Counted from the stretch's first letter, positions 34,143 to 44,994 are shown. The stretch: 64,000 bases of DNA from Diplonema papillatum (GCA_030068145.1 JAPJBO010001120.1:1-64000); one strand, 5' to 3'. Notes: generated from the letters alone by a model not told the origin. Made by a program: numbers and translations.

Positions 34143-36728
34143 ATGGCAGCCCGAGGCAGTGAAAGGCCAGGGGTACTAATTGGTGCCGGCTCATCAAGCA
34201 AAGCGGTGGGCTTCCAAGCCATGGTTCCCCAGGACGATACAATGCAGTCCAATAGCACCCACCTGGAGCAGCGGTTGGCAGCGTCTCCTTGTATAAGCGC
34301 ACAGCTCTCGATTCCCCCTTCACCGCCCCTGTCGAGCAACAGCTCCAACCCACCAAGCGGGTCTCCCCCACTTCGAAGTGCAGAAGGGTCGCCGGCGGGT
34401 ATGCCCGCTCAGAATCCGGGTGGCAAAAGAGGCTCGTTGCTCGGCCGCACAGATGCGGATGATGAAAAGCGAGCCCAAAGACTGAGTGAAGCACTCTCTG
34501 ATTTCTCGCTACCGGCTTCACAACCGCCGACAACCGTGGCCTGCTCGCCGGATGGTGGGCGCCCATCGGTATCCCCTCGCCACTTCGCTGGTACTTCTGC
34601 ATCATCGCTCGTATCTGCAGAACAATCACCGCGATTAGATGCGCGCCAAGGTATCAACAGCACTCCAGCGACGAGTACTTCACCCTCTCGTGTTCGTGAC
34701 ACAAGGCATTCTGTCAACACTGACACCACTCCATTACCTGATGCTGCCATGCCAGCACAGTCTTCTCTACACCCCCACGTCGTCACTACGAATGTGGATG
34801 CGCGACCAGGCTTGCCACGTGCAGCAGACACAGTGCAATTACCGCCAAGTTATCATTCAGCATCGGGTGTTGGGAACTACGATCTCCACAAGCAGTTCAG
34901 CGCTGGATCTGACGAAGATGGATCGATTTTGTGGCGGAGTGGTGTCATGCCAGAAATTGACGGCCATGCGAATTACTATCCGGCTGAAGGCACGTCGCCT
35001 TTGGGCTCCACATCACATGCTCCATCCCGCATTGCCTTTCCGGGAGCTGTACCGGTTTTCAGTGACATTACGCAAAGAGCTCATCAAGCCGTCACCTCCC
35101 CCTTCTTCTCATTTTTTGCCAACGAGTTGGTTGATCGCCAGAGAATCATCATTCAAGAGTTGGAAGAGCGCACCTATTTTCAGGGAACCCTGCTCCAAGT
35201 ACAAGCAAGGATTCACCACCAGCAGCTGAGGGAAGTCGAAATGAAAGCGCACAGCGACGCCTTCGTTGTTATAACCGCCGGCCAATCACTGCAGAATGAG
35301 GTTCAAAAGGATTGCGATGAGAAATCAAAGCCTGCTCAAGGATCCGAAAAGCCTGTGCCTAGGCTTACTGCAGACACCGGGCAGTTTTCCCCCATGTTCT
35401 CTCCGGCCAGCAGCTTCGTCCATACCCCGTTGCGATCGTGCGAAATACCACCAGCGCAAGAACCAGATACCGAACTACCACCTCTCGGAGGCCGCGCAGC
35501 ACAGAAGGACACAGTTTCCGCAGGGGAAGGGCAAGTCCCGATGAGACGTGCAAGCACAGTCGCTCTACCGCCTCCCGGTTTGTCAATTCTAGAGCCACCT
35601 GCCGACCCCTCCGCTCGGAGGATAAGTGGAAGTACTGTGAACGATGCTGAGGCTCTGGATGATCCTGACAATACAGGGTCACCAAGCGATGCAGAAAAGG
35701 TTGCTGCTGACCCGAGCAAAGATCACGCAGGACACTCACTTCATGAAAAAGCCGATGGTGACTCGTCGGTGCAGGTCACAGAGGCGGAGAAACGGATACA
35801 TGAAGAAGTTGTTCAGTGTCAAACTATGGTAGAAGCAATGATCGCCCCGCAGCAGATGGAACACACCGAAGCCTTTGAGTCCTTGCAGCTTGAAGAGTTT
35901 ACAGACCGGAAAGCACTCGAAGAGGACACGTGGAGAGGACGCGAAATCCTCATGCAAATAGCATTGGTCTGGGCTTGGCGCCTCGGTAGCATCCGGGCTC
36001 TCGACTCTGTTGGCAGCATCGGAACACCGAACCAGAAAAATCCAGATGGTCGGCGCCTGTCTAAATTTAGCAATAGCGATTCACACCCAAGACGGCGGCC
36101 CGTTGCTGCAGACAACAAGACGCCTCCTCGCACACCGAGCTATGCTTCTGAATCTGTCCGATCGCGGACGCCAAACCGCAGTCCTACAGCCCGTGTTGTG
36201 TCAAATGCTTTTCACGTCATGCATGGCGAAATCAGGCATCAGGGCTGGCTCTTCATGGCTCGGGGGGGTGCCGATGCTGTGTGGATCAAACGGTACTTTG
36301 CATCAATTGACGGCATTTTGCACTGTGGCACCACACCGCAGGATCCGTGCCCCCGCGTGCTGCTCAAGACGTCAGCACTTCTGGCTGTCGAGTACGACGA
36401 CAGGATGAAATCGTTGTTTAGCACTGGCTCTCTGTCAGCTCCCCCTGGAGGCGCGCAATCCTTTGGGTTTTCTCTTGTACTCCCACCTCGAGATGACATG
36501 TCGCAATCGCCTGCGCGAAGCCGATCAGGTGCAGCTGAGCGGTCCCCGACACCTTCATCACGGATACCTCGTCCGCCGAGAACAATCCGCTTCTCAGCCC
36601 CCACATCTGTTGCTCGCTCTGCTTGGATGGCCGCCCTGAAGGACGGCATGTGCCGCCCACACTCGTTCAACAGTACGTCACCTCCCCGCGAAAGAGAGTC
36701 AGAGTCCGATGAAACTATGTTCGACTAG
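34143..36728 (+). CDS. PH-domain protein with long disordered N-terminus
   Basis: ORF of 861 aa from Met at 34143; the frame is open from 34074, but the later start has an acceptor-like CCCACAG just upstream. The first ~290 residues are Ser/Pro-rich and disordered. A helical segment follows at about 305-385 (NELVDRQRIIIQELEERTYF and QVQARIHHQQLREVEMK), with another at about 550-620 (AEKRIHEEVVQCQTMVEAM and EEFTDRKALEEDTWRGREIL). A C-terminal PH domain at about 694-835 opens IRHQGWLFMARGG, has VWIKRYFASIDG, and closes with the invariant-type Trp in VARSAWMAALKDG, interrupted by a Ser/Arg-rich loop. Inference: phosphoinositide-binding membrane adaptor. No catalytic domain is seen. Confidence 0.7.
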   Translation: MAARGSERPGVLIGAGSSSKAVGFQAMVPQDDTMQSNSTHLEQRLAASPCISAQLSIPPSPPLSSNSSNPPSGSPPLRSAEGSPAGMPAQNPGGKRGSLLGRTDADDEKRAQRLSEALSDFSLPASQPPTTVACSPDGGRPSVSPRHFAGTSASSLVSAEQSPRLDARQGINSTPATSTSPSRVRDTRHSVNTDTTPLPDAAMPAQSSLHPHVVTTNVDARPGLPRAADTVQLPPSYHSASGVGNYDLHKQFSAGSDEDGSILWRSGVMPEIDGHANYYPAEGTSPLGSTSHAPSRIAFPGAVPVFSDITQRAHQAVTSPFFSFFANELVDRQRIIIQELEERTYFQGTLLQVQARIHHQQLREVEMKAHSDAFVVITAGQSLQNEVQKDCDEKSKPAQGSEKPVPRLTADTGQFSPMFSPASSFVHTPLRSCEIPPAQEPDTELPPLGGRAAQKDTVSAGEGQVPMRRASTVALPPPGLSILEPPADPSARRISGSTVNDAEALDDPDNTGSPSDAEKVAADPSKDHAGHSLHEKADGDSSVQVTEAEKRIHEEVVQCQTMVEAMIAPQQMEHTEAFESLQLEEFTDRKALEEDTWRGREILMQIALVWAWRLGSIRALDSVGSIGTPNQKNPDGRRLSKFSNSDSHPRRRPVAADNKTPPRTPSYASESVRSRTPNRSPTARVVSNAFHVMHGEIRHQGWLFMARGGADAVWIKRYFASIDGILHCGTTPQDPCPRVLLKTSALLAVEYDDRMKSLFSTGSLSAPPGGAQSFGFSLVLPPRDDMSQSPARSRSGAAERSPTPSSRIPRPPRTIRFSAPTSVARSAWMAALKDGMCRPHSFNSTSPPRERESESDETMFD

Positions 36729-37546
36729 GAGGAGGCCGGAGTGTATTATGCCAATTAGACAAGGAAAAATGCTAGGACCATCCAACGCACCAGTCCACCG
36801 AATTCTGATGTTGCGCCTGAAGTGCTGAATTTAGAGAGAATCTGTAGCAATAGACTGCAACAAGATGCTGACAGTCACGCACTTGTAGGCCGGGGTAGCA
36901 TGGTGGGCTAAGTGATGTACTCATGTTGCTTTGCATCAGTCCCAAATTGGGACCGGTGGGTAGGTTTCCAGTTTAATAATTGTAGCCGAACCCGTGACGG
37001 CTCTGAAGTAGAACGAAACGGAGGTAAACAAGAGTTACGATGAACTTAGCATCCTAGCTTTACCAGCAAGTGTAGAAGGAATCCTGTTGTTCGCCGTGCT
37101 GTGAATACCCCTGTTTTGTGTGTTTGTTTGTCGAATGCCCACGTTCCTTCATTTCTTTTATGTGTCGTCAACAATTGTCCTACCATTCCGTTGACCTCGT
37201 CGTTCATCGCAGGTAGGCCACCGCAGGGTAGGCCATTCCAGACTACTTCCTGACACCGATTATTTGTTTGTTGACTCCGAAATTCTTCTGCATGCAGCTG
37301 ACTAGGTCGCTCAGCCACACCTTGACAACACACGAAAAGTTCGAAGCTGATTGAGAGGAGAGGTTGTTTTAGCTTTCCGTATCAAAAAAAGGAAGCCCGT
37401 GTACCCGATATAACAGAATCATCGGGCGAGACTTTCGTTTCCGAAACTGCGTGAGTTTTAGTGGAAGTCCGGAAATTGTGAAGACAGTACAGTAGTCAAC
37501 ATCGTTACCCAGCTCAAACACGGCAAAGACATTAGAATTCGGCTCT
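36729..37546. other. Intergenic, nothing recognised
   Basis: No ORF with coding character and no repeats of note. Confidence 0.5.
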
Positions 37547-37681
37547 TTGAATTTCATCAATTCAGGCACGCAAACCTTCGAAAGAAAGTTGTACACGAGG
37601 ATTAAACTAAAAGGGCTGGACCAGTGCCTGTCCAGAAATGTCTCGCATCGCTCGACGATAAGTCTTTGGGGACATCAGTGT

Positions 37682-40600
37682 ATGTCCTTCAAGCTCGCTG
37701 TCGAAAGCGTGCAGCGGAGCACGGCATCTGTTGACGAACTCCTCGGAAGAGAGACACCTCTCGTACAGCCCCTGCTGTGTTCCGAAGACAACGAATCTGT
37801 TGCAATAGCTGATTCATTAGGCATTCCCACCCCGAAGGCCACGCAGAGTTCGAAAAAGGTGTCACCCATCAATGTCGGCTCGTACCTGGAAATTGCTCCT
37901 TCACCATCCCCGCTAAGTGTAAGCAGCAAGAATCGATCTTTTTGCCGGCCAGACTCTCCGGAAGAGCGACGCGGTAGGATATACACTCTGCCTTTAGAGG
38001 GCCTTTGGTGTGATGAGTGTGACACTCCCGCACATGGCCTACCTAATCATCTAGTAGATTCTGTCCTAGAGCAAAGCCCTCTCATCAAAGCCCTCAGAAG
38101 CATAGCAGGCGAGTACAAACTGCAGCAAATTCCGTGGGATCGGTTGTGGTGCTTCCAGTGCAACCAGCCAGCTCACGGGTTACAACGAAACCTTCGAAAG
38201 GCACTGAGCGAGAAAAGTCAGCTGTTCTCGCACCTCGGAGGCAAGCTTGAGAAACCAACAAAGCGTCGTGTGCCCATTGCGCAGAAGCAAATGAAGGTAG
38301 CCTTGGGAGTACCAGAGCTAGCGGCTGCAATCAGCACAGAAGATGAAAGCAAGTCATTCTATGTATTGAAAGATATTGTAAGCCCGAATCCGGAGACGCG
38401 TCGAGTTATGTCAAGCCTGCTTTCTCCGCATCAGCTCCCGTCTCGAGCACCATCCGCATCGACTCGCTCTGCATCAGCTTCTTCGGTCGGTGTCCCTCTC
38501 GCTCCCGCAGGCGATTTGCAAATTGGGCACGATAGTCGTAGCCCTACAAACAAGACTCGACATGTATGTTCCTTCAGGCTTCTGGTTTGGGGTGTCCGCA
38601 TCGCTTTAGCCAGGGCTGGAGCTTTCGATGCTGGGATGGAGCCGAAATCAGCAGGGCAGATCGGTGTTCCGTCACACGGTGTTCACTACCGATACTTGGT
38701 GTGAAAGCATACCTCAACATTCCCGGTATGTCAAGCCGGAGGTCCGCCGCTGATGTGGTGATGCGTTGCTGCCTTTCCGGGTTTTCGCGGATTTCGCCCA
38801 ATCTTTCAAGTGCCTCCGGAGTTGAGCAATATGGTGCTGGTGAAAGCCAGGCTGTTTCCGGAGAGCTGCTGAGACTACCCCCACATGTATGGGCCTCGAA
38901 TGGCTTAAAACAGAAGGTTTCGGGCCGCCGTTTCCAATGCATCCGGACGGTTGACCAGCCGAAGAAATGGACGGAATTTAGATTTTCACTGAACCATGCT
39001 TTTGGAAAAAGATATTGCAAGTTTTGACCAGTCGTTTATTGAACTCCACGATACGATTGCACGGTCCTACCGGGCGGCAGCACCTGCAGCACATCCTCCA
39101 AAATGGAGCGGCAACCAAGGAGGCCATTGTGTCTCATGAAGGGAGGATGCGTGCAGTTCTCACTAAGAACTTTCCCTTCCTTTCTTGGCGGTTTACCCGA
39201 ATACACACCGGTTGAACTCCCGAGAATTCGCTCAAACACCTTCTCCTTTCATTCTTCTGTGCCAGGGGAAACATTGTAATCAGTTGGATGCCCTGACGTT
39301 TTAACAAGCTCCAACCCTTAGCAACAACACCCTGTGATAGGGTACCTCGGATTCATGTTGGCCTCTCTGGTCACAGGGCTTGGCACCAACAACGAAAACA
39401 GCAGGAGTATGCTCACTTTCGTGAAGCAAGCGAAATTTTGGACGTGTCGCTTGACCTTGTTCAGGTATATCAGCTCCCACAATCATTGATTTCTTCTGTA
39501 ATGTTTGAGCATGTTTTCTCGGGGCAGCAGCTAGATCTGGATGATGCCCTGTCACAAGACGGATCTGGCAGGCGAGCAGCGACACCTCCCTTCAATGTGA
39601 GCACGAGTGTACCGGGGAAAGCCTGCTGCACGAAGGCAAGCTTCACGTGTTCGGCGGTAGTGCAGAGCCACGGGCCTATGGGTCAAGTGGCTACCGATTT
39701 CCCAAACGACACTGTTGACCGCACCTTCATTGAGTCGCGGTCGCCGATCCCCCAACAGCCAGCATCATGTACTTGATGCAACGCGGAACAAGTGCTGACA
39801 GCACCGCCCGGCGAATAGAGGGCCAAAAGGGGCAAATCGACCGGTCGGGGGACGCTTAGCAGCCAATCGCCTGATGGCTGAGTGCACACCTAAGCAGGGC
39901 TGCATCCTCGTGTTGTAGCCGTGTTGTGTCAAGGCTTCGTGGGGGCCTGGTCAACCATCTCATCACAATAGGCGCAAACCCTTCTCGACCGTGATTGGAC
40001 AGTCGGGATTGCGGCGGGTCTCCATGAAGAAGAGAAAGCAAAGCAAGACCTGCCCCCTGCGCCTGCTGTCTCCGGCTGCTTTGGCAGACGACACATACCT
40101 ACTACTCTTCTCGTTTTACTGTAAGGAGTCCAGCAGCGGTCACCAGCTGTCGATCCTGTGGGCAGCCCTGACCATAGATCCAAGACCACCATAATGTCTA
40201 CAGCAATTCAGAGCAGACACTGCATTCACTTTTCATTGCCGCATCAAGAAACATTCACAGCTGCCTACCGGGACGAACTCAGAGGAAACTGACGAAACTG
40301 AGAAGCCAACGCCTGTCAAATCGTTGTCTCCGCATGATGTTCCAAATGGCCGGGTGATTTCGACCTTTTTCCAGAACAGAAGGCCATGCCCATTGCATGC
40401 ACCCAGCATTCCGTCTCCTGTATCTCGCTTGCAGCCAAAGGTTGGCCTGAGAACCGCATCATCATTAACCGAATCGTTCGGGTTTTACAACCACCCGGCG
40501 TATGCCCAGCCATTTAGCCCTGTCCCTGGCAGTTGGGCAGGTGAGGTTGGAAGGCCGCGTGCTAGCTCCAGCAGATACGGTCACTCGGGGGATAGCATTG

Positions 40601-40788
40601 AGCCGAACCCCGCCACACAGGGAGTCATCACCTCCCGGCATGGCACAGCTAGCTTCCGATCACACCACAGCCCGCGCATTCCTAGTCGCATTCCGACAGT
40701 GTTGCAGGAAATGAACAAAACCCCCAAAAGGGAGAACCACAGATCGGCTTCCACACCAACAAACTCTGAAAGACGTTTGCCGTACTGA
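37682..40788 (+). CDS. Multi-exon gene with duplicated W-C-x2-C-x2-PAHGL motif, function unknown
   Basis: The main exon runs from about 37682 (frame open from 37547) to 38563, ending phase 0 at GTATGT. It carries two copies, 47 residues apart, of a module: LWCDECDTPAHGL (codons from about 38003) and LWCFQCNQPAHGL (from about 38144), each followed by a helical stretch. C-x2-C plus His suggests metal binding. Further coding-like blocks follow: 38996 onward (DQSFIELHDTIARSYRAA), about 39308-39464 (EYAHFREASEILDVSLDLVQ then GTATAT), 39531 onward (LDLDDALSQDGSG), and a terminal exon 40261-40788 after ACATTCACAG (LPTGTNSEETDETEKP to stop). The 39464/39531 join is phase 0; other joins are unresolved. 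I do not recognise the family. Confidence 0.5.
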
Positions 40789-41787
40789 CGAAGGGATAAT
40801 AACAGCAGTTGCTGCAGCCTTGTCTTGCAGCATTTTCCACCAGTATTCTCTACTTGGACATTTGTTGATCGAGTTCCCCTGAGTCCCGGTGTCCCACATC
40901 CAACCAAAAAGTCTCTGAGTTGTGCCATTCTGCAGTTGACGCAAAAGAAGATCGAAAGGGGAAAGCCAACCGCCCACGGCTGCGTGCAGGGAGGCACCTT
41001 GCTGAACTTCAGTCATGTTTTATTTCATCTTTCACGTTTCTTGTATCGCGCGATTGCCTGAACCCAGGGTGCAGATGGAATGAAACCGCTTTTGCTACCG
41101 ACACGGCATCGAAAAGGACCGAACATGCGTAAGCACACAAACGCCGGACTGGGCAAAAACGCCGGACTGTGCAAAAGGTTCGGGTTTGCGCAAACGCCGG
41201 ACTGAGCAAATGGTTACCTCTAGACTCGCTAAGGGTGGTCCTAACACCCATGTACTCGCCTCCCAAGCTATCTGCGCCCTACAGAAATACCGTGCGCTGC
41301 CCACTGCCACAACCTTTCCCTCTCTCAGCCGTCACCTGTGATCTCGAACTCAAAAAGGGGGCAGGCGGTACAGCGAAGGGTCTTTAGGCGGGTTCGAAGA
41401 GTTGTTGACGGACGGACGCGTGCAGTCGGAATATAACGAGTGTGCACGAGACGCCATGTGTGAAGTTGCCGGCGGGCAAGGGCGTGACAGAAGTCGTTGC
41501 CAAAAACGCTTGCATTGCGCAGTGGACGGCCACAGCTGGTTCTTCCAGATTGCAGCGCCTCCGCTGCAAGACTATTTTGTTACCAGGATTTTATGAGATG
41601 AAACGGGATACTACCACCAGAATCCTTGAGGCACCTAAACGTACAGAGTACTTGGGTTGTTTGGGCACTACACAACTAATTTGCTTTAGTCGCATGGTGG
41701 ACATGGAGCTTTCATGTCCCTGTCCCTGTCCCGGATCTAGGCTGGCTCTTCTGCAAGCTTCCGGTGGGGGAGAGTTCCTTGCAAACC
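40789..41787. other. Intergenic, with short inverted copies of the downstream repeat
   Basis: At about 41136-41215 three CGCCGGACTG(G/T)GCAAA units occur, the reverse complement of the 36-bp repeats at 41790-42110. The rest is featureless. Confidence 0.6.
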
Positions 41788-41789
41788 CG

Positions 41790-42110
41790 AACCTTTTTGT
41801 CCAGTCCGGCATTTGTGCAACCCGAACCGTTTTGCCCAGTCCGGAGTTTGTGCAAACCCGAACCTTTTTGCCCGTCCAGCGTTTGTCCAACCCTTTTTGC
41901 CAGTCCGGCATTTGTGCAACCCGAATCGTTTTGCTCAGTCTGGCGTTGGTGCAAACCTGCACCTTTTGCCCAGTCCGGCGGTTGTGCAAACCCGAACATT
42001 TTTGTCCAGTCCGGCGTTGGTGCAAACCCGAACCTTTTTGCCCAGTCCGGCATTTGTGCAAACCCGCACCTTTTTGTCCAGTCCGGCGTTTGTGCAAACC
42101 CGAACCCGTG
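41790..42110. repeat. Degenerate 36-bp tandem repeat, about nine copies
   Basis: The unit reads CAGTCCGGCGTTGGTGCAAA followed by CCCGAACCTTTTTGCC, with variation in length. Because 36 is a multiple of three, both strands show repetitive open frames, which I do not regard as genes. Confidence 0.85.
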
Positions 42111-42330
42111 ATGCCAAGCTCGGCGTTTGGTGGCAAGTTCGGGACCTGGTGCTAAGTTCGGGATGATAGCAAGTTCGGGGCGCGTACCCGGGGGAGGGCC
42201 CCCCCGGACTCCCCCCGGAACACCCTGATGCTAAGTTCGGGATGATGGCAAGTTGGGGGCCCTTATCGGGGGGAGGGCCCCTCCGGACGGCCCCTGGTGA
42301 ACCTTTGATGCTGAGTACGGACCCGGAAAA
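42111..42330. repeat. Short imperfect direct repeats ('GATGCTAAGTTCGGGATGAT')
   Basis: GCTAAGTTCGGGATGATGGC-type segments and a (C)GGGGGGAGGGCCCC block each occur at least twice between 42110 and 42310. No ORF of interest. Confidence 0.5.
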
Positions 42331-42332
42331 AA

Positions 42333-42412
42333 GTCCACCGGTGGGAACCGAACCTCCCACCCGTAGGTCAGGAAGGTCGTCCACTCGACTGTGCCACGCC
42401 GTTGTCCGCCGA
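42333..42412 (-). repeat. tRNA-like module
   Basis: On the minus strand, TGGCACAGTCGAGTGGACG (A-box region) is followed by GGTTCGGTTCCCACC (B box). Stems are imperfect, so probably a tRNA-derived repeat. Confidence 0.4.
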
Positions 42413-42424
42413 GAAAGTGTCCTG

Positions 42425-42502
42425 ATCTGGCACACCTGGTATAGCGGTCAGGGCGCCAGATTGATAGCCTGAGGGTCGCTGGTTCGATTCCCTGGCTGGC
42501 CA
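42425..42502 (+). repeat. tRNA-like module, possibly tRNA-Ile derived
   Basis: CTGGTATAGCGGTCAGGGCG (D-arm/A box), a TTGATAG loop that would carry anticodon GAT, and CTGGTTCGATTCCCTGG (T arm/B box), ending TGGCCA. The acceptor and anticodon stems do not pair well. It diverges from the minus-strand module at 42333-42412, the same arrangement as in the element at 11 kb. Confidence 0.45.
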
Positions 42503-42675
42503 ACTTCTCCAGGCGTTTGGGGATGAACTCCCAGATGAAAGCTCTAGTTCACACAGTAATTGTACTGCTAGCGGAAATTGCTCCGCAGTAAAGGATGGCT
42601 TCCATACTTGATTGTATGGTCTCCCAACCATCCCCATCAGGGGACCTCAGAGGAGTGGAGTAAGGTGCCCTGGTG

Positions 42676-43821
42676 CAGGGGACTTTAAAATACCGGTTTA
42701 TCGGTTTGACAAACCGAATAAACCGGTTTGAGTTTTTGAGGGGAAAAAAAAAAATCTTATAGACCGATTTCAAAGTTTTACCACCTTCACTGTGTAGTAG
42801 TACTATAGTAGTAATGAACGTACCTGCCTGTAATAGCGTACAAATAAGCCCTCAAAAAACAGCTTAACCTAAAAAGGGGGAAAAACGGGGAGTGGGGGGG
42901 AGTGGGGGGCTCATCACGGTAGTATGCCCCCAAGGCGCCTCACAAGATCGCCCCGCTTGCGAACCACTTAAAAGTAGCCCAGAGTCTCTCCATGGATGAA
43001 GTTGCGTACGTCGCCACGTCTCCGCTCGTGCCTAATGCACACGACGTTAACGACGAGCTACAGGATCTGATTGCATTGATCCAGGCACGGGGATGGACCG
43101 ACTTCAATCAGGTCCTTGCAAACGTTCTGGGTGACGCATACCTCAGATCACTGTACCCAGTTTCGACACAGTTTCTGCTGATTGCAGCAACAGTTCCCAT
43201 CGGGACTGCCGGTGTAGAGAGGCTGTTTTCGCTCCTGAAGCTTGTCAAGAGCCGTCTCCGTGCCACTCTGTACGACGATACATTGGAGGACATAATGTTC
43301 ACCACCTTGGAAGTACCGTTCTCCCACGACAAAGGGATGGAAGACGAGGACCTCGAGTGTGTTGTTGAGGCATTCAGGGCTCACTCCGCAAACCCCGACG
43401 AGGACGGAAGATCACGAACAACCCGTTACTGCTCGTTCAAAACATACAAGGAGGCCTTGGTGCGCGTACGCGCTTTGGACAATCGAACTTTTGTCTCTGT
43501 ACACACACAAACAGAGTAGCTGGTGTATGAAGCTGGTGTTTCTTTACGTCTCCGCCTTTTTGTCATTTCTTATTGCAACCTTTTGTTCTGAAAGAAAAAT
43601 GTGCTTTTCTGACCAACACAGTGCTTCTTTTTGCTTCCTTCATGTGGATCATGGAAACCGAGAGTGCCTAGAGTGCGGAAAACTCCACACAGAGTGCAGA
43701 AAGTAGCCCGCTCGTGATGCAGCACCGCATGCAAGTGTGATACACCGACCTACATAACCAAACCGGTTTTTTGGCTCAAACCGGGTTTTTGGCTCGGACC
43801 CCAAACTTTTAAAGTCCCCTG
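42676..43821 (+). mobile_element. Internally deleted hAT-family DNA transposon
   Basis: A perfect 15-bp terminal inverted repeat CAGGGGACTTTAAAA lies at 42676-42690 and 43807-43821. It is flanked on both sides by the direct repeat CTGGTG (42670-42675 and 43822-43827). Subterminal AAACCGGTTT motifs occur at both ends. The single ORF keeps only the C-terminal part of a hAT transposase, so the 1.15-kb element is a deletion derivative that would need a full-length partner to move. Confidence 0.8.
42992..43519 (+). pseudogene. hAT transposase, C-terminal dimerisation remnant
   Basis: 175 codons. The segment TQFLLIAATVPIGTAGVERL, then FSLLKLVKSRLRATL and LEDIMFTTLE, matches the hAT C-terminal dimerisation domain (conserved ER.FS). 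The BED zinc finger and catalytic DDE core expected N-terminally are absent, since only about 300 bp separate the ORF from the left inverted repeat. The Met at 42992 follows ordinary non-coding sequence, so a translated product is doubtful. Confidence 0.8.
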
Positions 43822-44606
43822 CTGGTGGCCCGAACAAAAAAAAAAAAAAAAAATTCCGACGAATTGTGAATTCTCAAAAATGCCAAAAAAAATAGTATGG
43901 CGCTTTCTTTTGTTTGTGCGCACTAGCGGAACGCGTTCTATTCGGTCCGATAGCCTCATCGGGAACGGGGACGTCTTTCCACTTCACCTGGGCCAGGTCC
44001 AGTTCCTTGGTGGGTGCGGACATTTTGCGTTTCCTTTTTTGTTTGGTAGTTTATTGTCAGCTAATTTCGTGTAAAGCCCCGGCAGGGAACGAAATTTACC
44101 AAACAGGAACGCTGAATCTTTTCTTACCTAGTTTGGTTCATTTCGGGAACTGTCGCTTTCCGGAACTGACCTCGTTATTGCGAAACAGCGTCGAACACGC
44201 GATTGGATGAGGGGATCCCACGGGATCTGGCTAATAGGATTGATTGTGGTCTCTTTTGGCCTGTTTCCATTAGTCGGGCCTCCAGGTTGATTGTGGTCTC
44301 TTTTGGCCTGCTCCTGTGCCCAAGCCCGCACACGCCGGCTCCCAGGTTGATTGTGGTCTCTTTTGGCCTGCTCCTGACGAGATCCCACGGGATCTGGCTA
44401 ATAGGATTGATTGTGGTCTCTTTTGGCCTGCTTCCTTTAGTCGGGCCTCCAGGTTGATTGTGGTCTCTTTTGGCCTGCTCCTGCGCCCGAGCCTAGGCGC
44501 GGCTCTGCTTCCAGGTATTGTGCCCAGGTGTTGAGGTGTCTTTTTATCTCTGTATGAACCGGCTGAGTTTCTCCGGGGACTTCACACAAGGCGGCCGTTG
44601 CGAGGT
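43822..44606. repeat. Spacer containing five copies of TTGATTGTGGTCTCTTTTGG
   Basis: Within 44238-44480 the core TTGATTGTGGTCTCTTTTGG occurs five times. GATCCCACGGGATCTGGCTA before 44238 and 44407 and TTAGTCGGGCCTCCAGG after shows a partly duplicated higher-order unit. 43828-44200 holds nothing recognised. Confidence 0.75.
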
Positions 44607-44900
44607 ATGGCTTCAGATTCCTACCAGGAAGGAGGGAATGTCAATGATGTCGCTCGGGCAGTTCTGGGAAGGCAGGGTTTCGGCGCTGCAAGGCGGGTCG
44701 GATGGCAGCGGACTCCGGAGCGCCCGGGCCTTCCCCAAGCACAGCAAGAACGCAAGTCCCTTCTTACTGCTCGACTCGGACCGTCCCGATCACGACCGGC
44801 AGCTCAGCCGAGGGACCAAGCCCGCGGGCATGATCGTAAGCGGAACGGCTCAAGGCCCGAAGAAGATGCTTTACTGAAGAGGTCTAAGACGGGCAATTGA
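44607..44900 (+). CDS. Small basic Arg/Gln-rich ORF at the 5' side of a retroelement
   Basis: Starting MASDSYQEGGNVNDVARAVL, 97 aa, very rich in Arg, Gln and Pro. Its position directly upstream of the RT region suggests a nucleic-acid-binding (gag-like) product, but no zinc knuckle or other motif supports this. An overlapping frame is also open. Confidence 0.3.
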   Translation: MASDSYQEGGNVNDVARAVLGRQGFGAARRVGWQRTPERPGLPQAQQERKSLLTARLGPSRSRPAAQPRDQARGHDRKRNGSRPEEDALLKRSKTGN

Positions 44901-44994
44901 CTCCCAAGTGACATGACATCTTCGCCTTCCCCTGCCCCACGCCTATCAACCGACCCCGGCCATTCTTATCAAGGAATCAAGTCATCACCATCAG

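Noticed and set aside
34030-36670. Several antisense ORFs opposite the PH-domain gene
   Set aside because: The sense frame is an uninterrupted 861-residue ORF with a PH domain; the others are shadows.
41591-42136. Repetitive ORFs on both strands over the 36-bp array
   Set aside because: The unit length is a multiple of three, so open frames are automatic; the peptides are just repeats.
42425-42502. Functional tRNA-Ile gene
   Set aside because: The B box and a GAT-like loop are present, but acceptor and anticodon stems do not pair; called tRNA-derived.
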